Of a stretch of 20,598 nt of DNA, positions 16,982 through 20,598 are shown piece after piece. The notes under the pieces are model-generated. The model was not told where the DNA came from. It did no database searches and worked only from the letters and a program-made list of their open reading frames with translations. A program made the translations under genes and the position numbers. The number at the start of each line of letters is the position of its first letter. Within the stretch, counting starts at the first letter, position 1. Location: the IMG/VR virus record IMGVR_UViG_3300034198_011652, positions 1-20,598 of that record, one strand, 5' to 3'. This DNA is from a virus.

Positions 16982-17965
16982 ATGGCGATAAAGAAAAAAG
17001 AGATCTCTTTGGATTCAATCAAAGGTAAGTTCTCGACAAAAACAAAATATAAACCTGAAAGTTTCTATAATTGCGGTGAAGCGTTCATGGATGCTTGTGG
17101 ATTACCAGGACCTGTTATGGGTGGTATAAATATGTTTTTAGGTCACTCTAATACATCAAAAACCACAGCAATGATATTGGCGGCTGCTGATGCACAAAAG
17201 AAAGGTCATTTACCTGTATTAATTATTACTGAAAAGAAATGGTCTTGGGATCACGCGGTTGAATTAGGAATGGAAGCAGAAAAGAATGAAGATGGTGAAT
17301 GGGATGGAATGTTTATCTTTAATGATAGTTTTGATACTATAGAACAAGCAACAGACTTCATTAATGATATTTTAGATGCTCAAGAAAAGGGTGATATTCC
17401 ATATAATTTATTGTTCTTATGGGACTCAATCGGATCTATCCCATGTCAAATGACTTTTGAAGGTAAAGGTGGGGGTATGCACAACGCAAAAGTATTGGCA
17501 GATAAAATTGGTATGGGTATTCATTCAAGAATATCAAAATCAAAAAAAGAAGATTTCCCATATTACAACACATTGGTTGTTTTAAATCAACCTTGGGTAT
17601 TACTTCCTGACAATCCTTTTGGACAACCTGAAATTCAAGCAAAAGGTGGAACAGCTGTTTGGTTGGCAAGTAGTTTAGTATTCCTTTTCGGTAATCAAAA
17701 GAAAGCGGGTATTAGTCACATTGATGCAACCAAAAACGGAAGAAAGGTATCATTTGCGATTAGAACAAAAATATCTATTCTTAAAAACCACGTTAATGGT
17801 ATTGGTTATAAAGATGGAAAAATTATTGCCGTACCACATGGTTACATTTCTGACACAAAAGATAGTTTGGATAAATACAAAAAAGAATATTCAGACTATT
17901 GGATGACAAAAATGGGTGGTAATGACTATTCACTTGATGAATCAGTAGAAGAAGAGGTAGATTGA
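16982..17965 (+). CDS. uvsX: UvsX/RecA-like recombinase
   Basis: 327 residues; ATG at 16982; TGA stop. The RecA ATPase core is present: a Walker A-like loop GHSNTSKTT (54-62) in which Ser replaces the usual Gly before the Lys, a strand VLIITEKKW (79-87) carrying the likely catalytic Glu84, Walker B LLFLWDS (143-149) with Asp148, a flexible GKGGGMHNAK loop (161-170, L1 region), LVVLNQPW (198-205) and KGGTAVWLASSLVFLF (221-236, after L2). T4 UvsX likewise departs from the consensus P-loop, so the variant does not imply inactivity. The protein ends in an acidic tail (LDESVEEEVD), as RecA proteins do. It should form filaments on single-stranded DNA and drive strand exchange for recombination-dependent replication, working with the gp32-like protein encoded upstream. 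The next gene starts 26 bases later. The family is firm; UvsX rather than host-type RecA follows from length and context. Confidence 0.87.
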   Translation: MAIKKKEISLDSIKGKFSTKTKYKPESFYNCGEAFMDACGLPGPVMGGINMFLGHSNTSKTTAMILAAADAQKKGHLPVLIITEKKWSWDHAVELGMEAEKNEDGEWDGMFIFNDSFDTIEQATDFINDILDAQEKGDIPYNLLFLWDSIGSIPCQMTFEGKGGGMHNAKVLADKIGMGIHSRISKSKKEDFPYYNTLVVLNQPWVLLPDNPFGQPEIQAKGGTAVWLASSLVFLFGNQKKAGISHIDATKNGRKVSFAIRTKISILKNHVNGIGYKDGKIIAVPHGYISDTKDSLDKYKKEYSDYWMTKMGGNDYSLDESVEEEVD

Positions 17966-17991
17966 TTGTGAAACCATATAATGGTAAATAA

Positions 17992-18996
17992 ATGACAAAG
18001 ACTTTATTAATTGACGGAAATAATTTATTTAAAATCGGATTTCATGGTGTAAAAGATTTTTACCATGAAGGAAGACATGTGGGTGGTATATGGCACTTTT
18101 TAAATACAATTAGAAGATTCATAGAAGAACAGAATTTTAATAAAGTCGTTGTTATTTGGGATGGTGAAAATAATTCATCAGCAAGAAAACTATTCTACCC
18201 CCAATACAAAGAAAATCGTAGGGTTTATAAAAACTTTAATGAAGAATCCTACAACTCACAAAGAAATAGAATTAAACAATATCTTGAAGAAACATTTATC
18301 AGACAAATTGATATACCAGATAACGAAGCGGACGATTTAATTGCCTATTATTGTAAAATATCTGATAATGAAATGAAAACTATTTTTTCCGATGATAAAG
18401 ACCTCACACAGCTTATCTCCGATAAAGTGAGTATCTATTCACCATCACTAAAGAAAACCTATAAGAATGGGGATAAAATCAAAATGGATGAGGTTGAAAT
18501 ACCTCACCATAATATCTTAACTTATAAAATTATTTCTGGCGATAAATCAGATAATATTGATGGAATACAAAGTTTAGGTGAAAAAACACTTGTTAAATTA
18601 TTTCCCGAAATACTTGAAAATAAAGTTTCATTTAGCGATATTTTACTAAAGGCTGAAACTTTACTTAAAGAACAAAAAGAAAATAAGGTCTTAAAAAATT
18701 TATTAACCGGTAAAACCAAAACAGGAATATATGGTAATGAATTTTTTGAAGTGAATGAAAAAATAGTTGATTTATCTAACCCTTTAATTACAGAAGATGG
18801 AAAACAGATTGTAGAATTGTATTACTCCGAAAGTTTAGACCCTGAAGGTAGGGGGTATAAAAACTTAATGAAAATGATGATGGAAGACGGATTATTTAAA
18901 TACCTACCAAAACGAGATAACGAATGGGTTAATTTTTTAAAACCATACCTAAAATTAGCCAGAAAAGAAAAATCAATTTTTAAAACAAAAAAATAA
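17992..18996 (+). CDS. 5'-3' exonuclease / flap endonuclease (T4 RNase H-like, FEN superfamily)
   Basis: 334 residues. All the acidic metal-ligand motifs of the PIN/FEN family are present: LLIDGNN (Asp8), VVIWDGENN (Asp57), NEADDLIAYY (Glu112, Asp114, Asp115), FSDDKDLTQL (Asp134, Asp135, Asp137), and the helix-3-turn-helix DNA-binding segment ISGDKSDNIDGIQSLGEKT (181-199, with Asp184 and Asp187). Arg/Lys and Tyr residues between 65 and 96 (RKLFYPQYKENRR) form the usual arch region that threads the 5' end. The length is close to T4 RNase H (305 residues), and no polymerase domain is attached. The role is removal of RNA primers and 5' flaps from lagging-strand fragments. It sits between recombinase and helicase genes with small gaps, so it is probably in the same operon. 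The C-terminal ~60 residues are basic (KLARKEKSIFKTKK). Confidence 0.88.
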   Translation: MTKTLLIDGNNLFKIGFHGVKDFYHEGRHVGGIWHFLNTIRRFIEEQNFNKVVVIWDGENNSSARKLFYPQYKENRRVYKNFNEESYNSQRNRIKQYLEETFIRQIDIPDNEADDLIAYYCKISDNEMKTIFSDDKDLTQLISDKVSIYSPSLKKTYKNGDKIKMDEVEIPHHNILTYKIISGDKSDNIDGIQSLGEKTLVKLFPEILENKVSFSDILLKAETLLKEQKENKVLKNLLTGKTKTGIYGNEFFEVNEKIVDLSNPLITEDGKQIVELYYSESLDPEGRGYKNLMKMMMEDGLFKYLPKRDNEWVNFLKPYLKLARKEKSIFKTKK

Positions 18997-19001
18997 TTTT
19001 T

Positions 19002-19454
19002 ATGAAAGAACAAAATGAAATCACTAAAGTAGAATTTTTGATCACACTAAACAACAACTTTGTAGTTCAAAGATTTTTTAACGTTAAAGGATTTAACCCT
19101 AAAGCAAAAAATAGTATTGAACTATATGAAGAGGTTAAATCATTGGCGAATGATTTACAACAAAAATTAAGAAATAAGACGGTCTTTTATATGTTGGAAA
19201 ATAGATTCCAAATTGAAGAAGATCCATCTATTTTAGAAACATCAAATACAGATGGTCCTGAAAGATTTAACATAATTTTAAAGGTGGGATCAGAGACAAT
19301 TTGTCATAGAATAATCGATGCGAAATTATACCCGCCAAAGGTAAGATACACGCTGGATATACGCCCATCCATAAAAAGCATATTAGGATCTTTCGCTGAC
19401 ATTTTGTCAGACCAAAATATATCTACAGACTACATGAATTATTCATTAGCCTAA
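19002..19454 (+). CDS. Unrecognised 150-residue protein in the replication operon
   Basis: I do not recognise this family. ATG at 19002 lies 5 bases after the preceding stop (TAATTTTTATG), suggesting coupled expression with the nuclease; the stop is doubled (TAATAG). The sequence alternates strands and helices: TKVEFLITLNNNFVVQRFFNV (9-29), a helix IELYEEVKSLANDLQQKL (39-56), VFYMLENRFQI (61-71), FNIILKVGSETICHRIIDAKLYPPKVRYTLDIRP (88-121), and a C-terminal helix SIKSILGSFADILSD. There is one cysteine, no catalytic motif and no membrane segment, so it looks like a compact alpha/beta protein. Position between the flap nuclease and the replicative helicase suggests a replisome accessory, for example a helicase loader or mediator, but no sequence match supports this. 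Confidence 0.72.
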   Translation: MKEQNEITKVEFLITLNNNFVVQRFFNVKGFNPKAKNSIELYEEVKSLANDLQQKLRNKTVFYMLENRFQIEEDPSILETSNTDGPERFNIILKVGSETICHRIIDAKLYPPKVRYTLDIRPSIKSILGSFADILSDQNISTDYMNYSLA

Positions 19455-19495
19455 TAGTATTTATTATAAAATCAAACAATTAAACTCTAAAAAAT

Positions 19496-20598
19496 ATGTC
19501 AGACAAAAAGAACTTTGGATATCTTGGTAACACTTTTCAAATACAATTATTAAACAATATTATTACTTACAAAGATTTTTCAAATTCCATTCTTGAAGTT
19601 CTTGACCCACATTATTTTGACAATCAATATTTCAGAATTATTTGTCAAATGATAAAAGAGTACCATGTTAAATACGAACACACACCTAATTTTGACACGT
19701 TAGAACAATTAACAAAATCAGAAATCACATCACCTATGGCACAAAAAAGTGTATTAGGAATGATAGAAGAAGTTAAAAATGTGTCAGATGAAGGATCAAT
19801 ATTCGTACAAGAAAAAGGGTTAAAATTTTGTAAACAACAAGAGTTACAAAAAGTAATGACCAAAGCACAATCAATCATCGATAAAGGTGACTTTGAAAGC
19901 TATGATAAGTTAGAAGAGATGGTTAGAGGGGCACTACAAGTTGGTGAAGTGGATAAAGGAACACAAGATGTTTTCTTTAATTTAGATGATGTTTTGGATG
20001 ATGATTATAGACATCCCGTTCCAATAGGGGTACCTGGTATTGATAACCTATTAAAGGGTGGTTTAGCAAAAGGGGAGATTGGTGTAATACTTGCTCCGAC
20101 AGGTGTTGGTAAATCGACTTTCACCACAAAAATTGCAAATCACGCATTTAATCTTGGTTATAATGTTTTACAAATATTTTTTGAAGATAACCCAAAAATT
20201 ATTCAAAGAAAACATATTACCCTTTGGACAGGTATTCATCCAGATGATTTAACTGAAAACAAAGAAGAAGTATTTGCGGTGGTAAATAACATTAAAAACA
20301 CGAAAAAGAATAAGTTGATAATGAAAAAATTACCATCCGACACGGTCACTATTAATCAGATAAAAAATCAGATTAGAAAAATGATTGCTGAAGGGACAAA
20401 AATCGATGTGGTTATTTTGGACTATATTGATTGTTTAGTTCCTGACAAGAATCTTGGTGATGAATGGAAAAGTGAAGGATCTGTAATGAGGGGATTTGAA
20501 GCTATGTGTCACGAATTGGATATCGTAGGATGGACAGCAACACAAGGTAACAGAAACTCAATATCGTCAGATGTTGTAACAACAGACCAAATGGGTGG
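19496..20598 (+). CDS. dnaB: DnaB/gp41-like replicative DNA helicase, 5' part (3' end outside window)
   Basis: ATG at 19496 opens a frame that runs to the right edge, giving 367 complete residues. The N-terminal ~150 residues are helical (DnaB N-domain-like, with a linker near FESYDKLEEMVRGALQ). The RecA-fold motor follows: GVPGIDNLLKGGLAKGEIGVILAPTGVGKST (H1/Walker A at 200-208, Lys206), FFEDNP (catalytic Glu230), KIDVVILDYIDCL (Walker B at 302-314, Asp309) and GWTATQGNR (345-353, the Gln sensor motif). The DNA-binding loop segment DQMGG is just reached at the edge. As in T4 gp41, the product should form a hexamer that unwinds DNA 5' to 3' on the lagging strand. The upstream gap of 41 bases holds a TATTTATTATAAAA motif and no Shine-Dalgarno. 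A RadA/KaiC-type ATPase is less likely because the DnaB-like N-domain is present. Confidence 0.9.
   Translation, partial: MSDKKNFGYLGNTFQIQLLNNIITYKDFSNSILEVLDPHYFDNQYFRIICQMIKEYHVKYEHTPNFDTLEQLTKSEITSPMAQKSVLGMIEEVKNVSDEGSIFVQEKGLKFCKQQELQKVMTKAQSIIDKGDFESYDKLEEMVRGALQVGEVDKGTQDVFFNLDDVLDDDYRHPVPIGVPGIDNLLKGGLAKGEIGVILAPTGVGKSTFTTKIANHAFNLGYNVLQIFFEDNPKIIQRKHITLWTGIHPDDLTENKEEVFAVVNNIKNTKKNKLIMKKLPSDTVTINQIKNQIRKMIAEGTKIDVVILDYIDCLVPDKNLGDEWKSEGSVMRGFEAMCHELDIVGWTATQGNRNSISSDVVTTDQMG

Noticed and set aside
17973-17985. Small dyad ACCAT-ATA-ATGGT between recombinase and nuclease genes
   Set aside because: The five-base stem is AT-containing, has no T run and sits in a 26-base gap; it is too weak to call a terminator or operator.
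1-20598. tRNA genes, CRISPR array, self-splicing intron, inteins, diversity-generating retroelement, integrase or transposase
   Set aside because: Gaps are too short for RNA genes, no spaced direct repeats occur outside coding repeats, and the recognised enzymes carry their motifs without insertion.
1-20598. Stop-codon reassignment as seen in some Bacteroidetes phages
   Set aside because: All genes end sensibly at TAA or TGA, and no gene is interrupted by in-frame TAG or TGA that would need reading through.

Overview
The window reads as part of the genome of a large, AT-rich, T4-like contractile-tailed phage (myovirus type). All genes I can support lie on the + strand, tightly packed, with standard stop codons (nearly all TAA; the recombinase uses TGA). 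No start codon has a recognisable Shine-Dalgarno sequence; the starts follow A/T-rich leaders. Together with a DELPF-type SSB tail and an OmpA-like domain of the GxASS type, this points to a Bacteroidetes (Flavobacteriia-like) host. The host assignment is inference. I see no tRNA, rRNA, CRISPR array, insertion sequence or integrase, and no stretch above 300 bases lacks a gene.

Left part (1-14972), tail and baseplate module: the 3' part of a probable tape measure protein; a 2127-residue baseplate/tube-initiator-like protein with an N-terminal array of about nine ~55-residue repeats and an internal OmpA-like peptidoglycan-binding domain; a small gp53-like LysM baseplate protein; and a 2109-residue protein with signatures of a gp27/gpD-type baseplate hub. 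The last three overlap by 1 and 11 bases and probably form a translationally coupled block. The order resembles T4, where the tape measure gene 29 is followed by 48 and 54, and gene 53 precedes hub gene 5. Here the functions appear fused into two giant polypeptides.

Middle (15012-15926): two orphan genes, one of 74 residues and one of 225 residues with a Pro/Ala-rich, acidic, then coiled-coil layout. A strong intrinsic terminator (15940-15966) closes the left transcription unit.

Right part (16044-20598), DNA replication and recombination module: a gp32-like single-strand-binding protein set between two terminators as its own transcription unit, then a UvsX/RecA-like recombinase, a FEN/RNase H-type 5'-nuclease, an unrecognised 150-residue protein, and a DnaB/gp41-like replicative helicase cut by the right edge. 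These genes cover strand protection, strand exchange, primer or flap removal and duplex unwinding, as in the T4 replisome.

The most interesting points are the OmpA-like domain inside a tail protein, the near-identical tandem repeats in the same protein, the cysteine-free gp32-like protein with a bacterial SSB-type tip, and the unknown 150-residue protein between two replisome genes.
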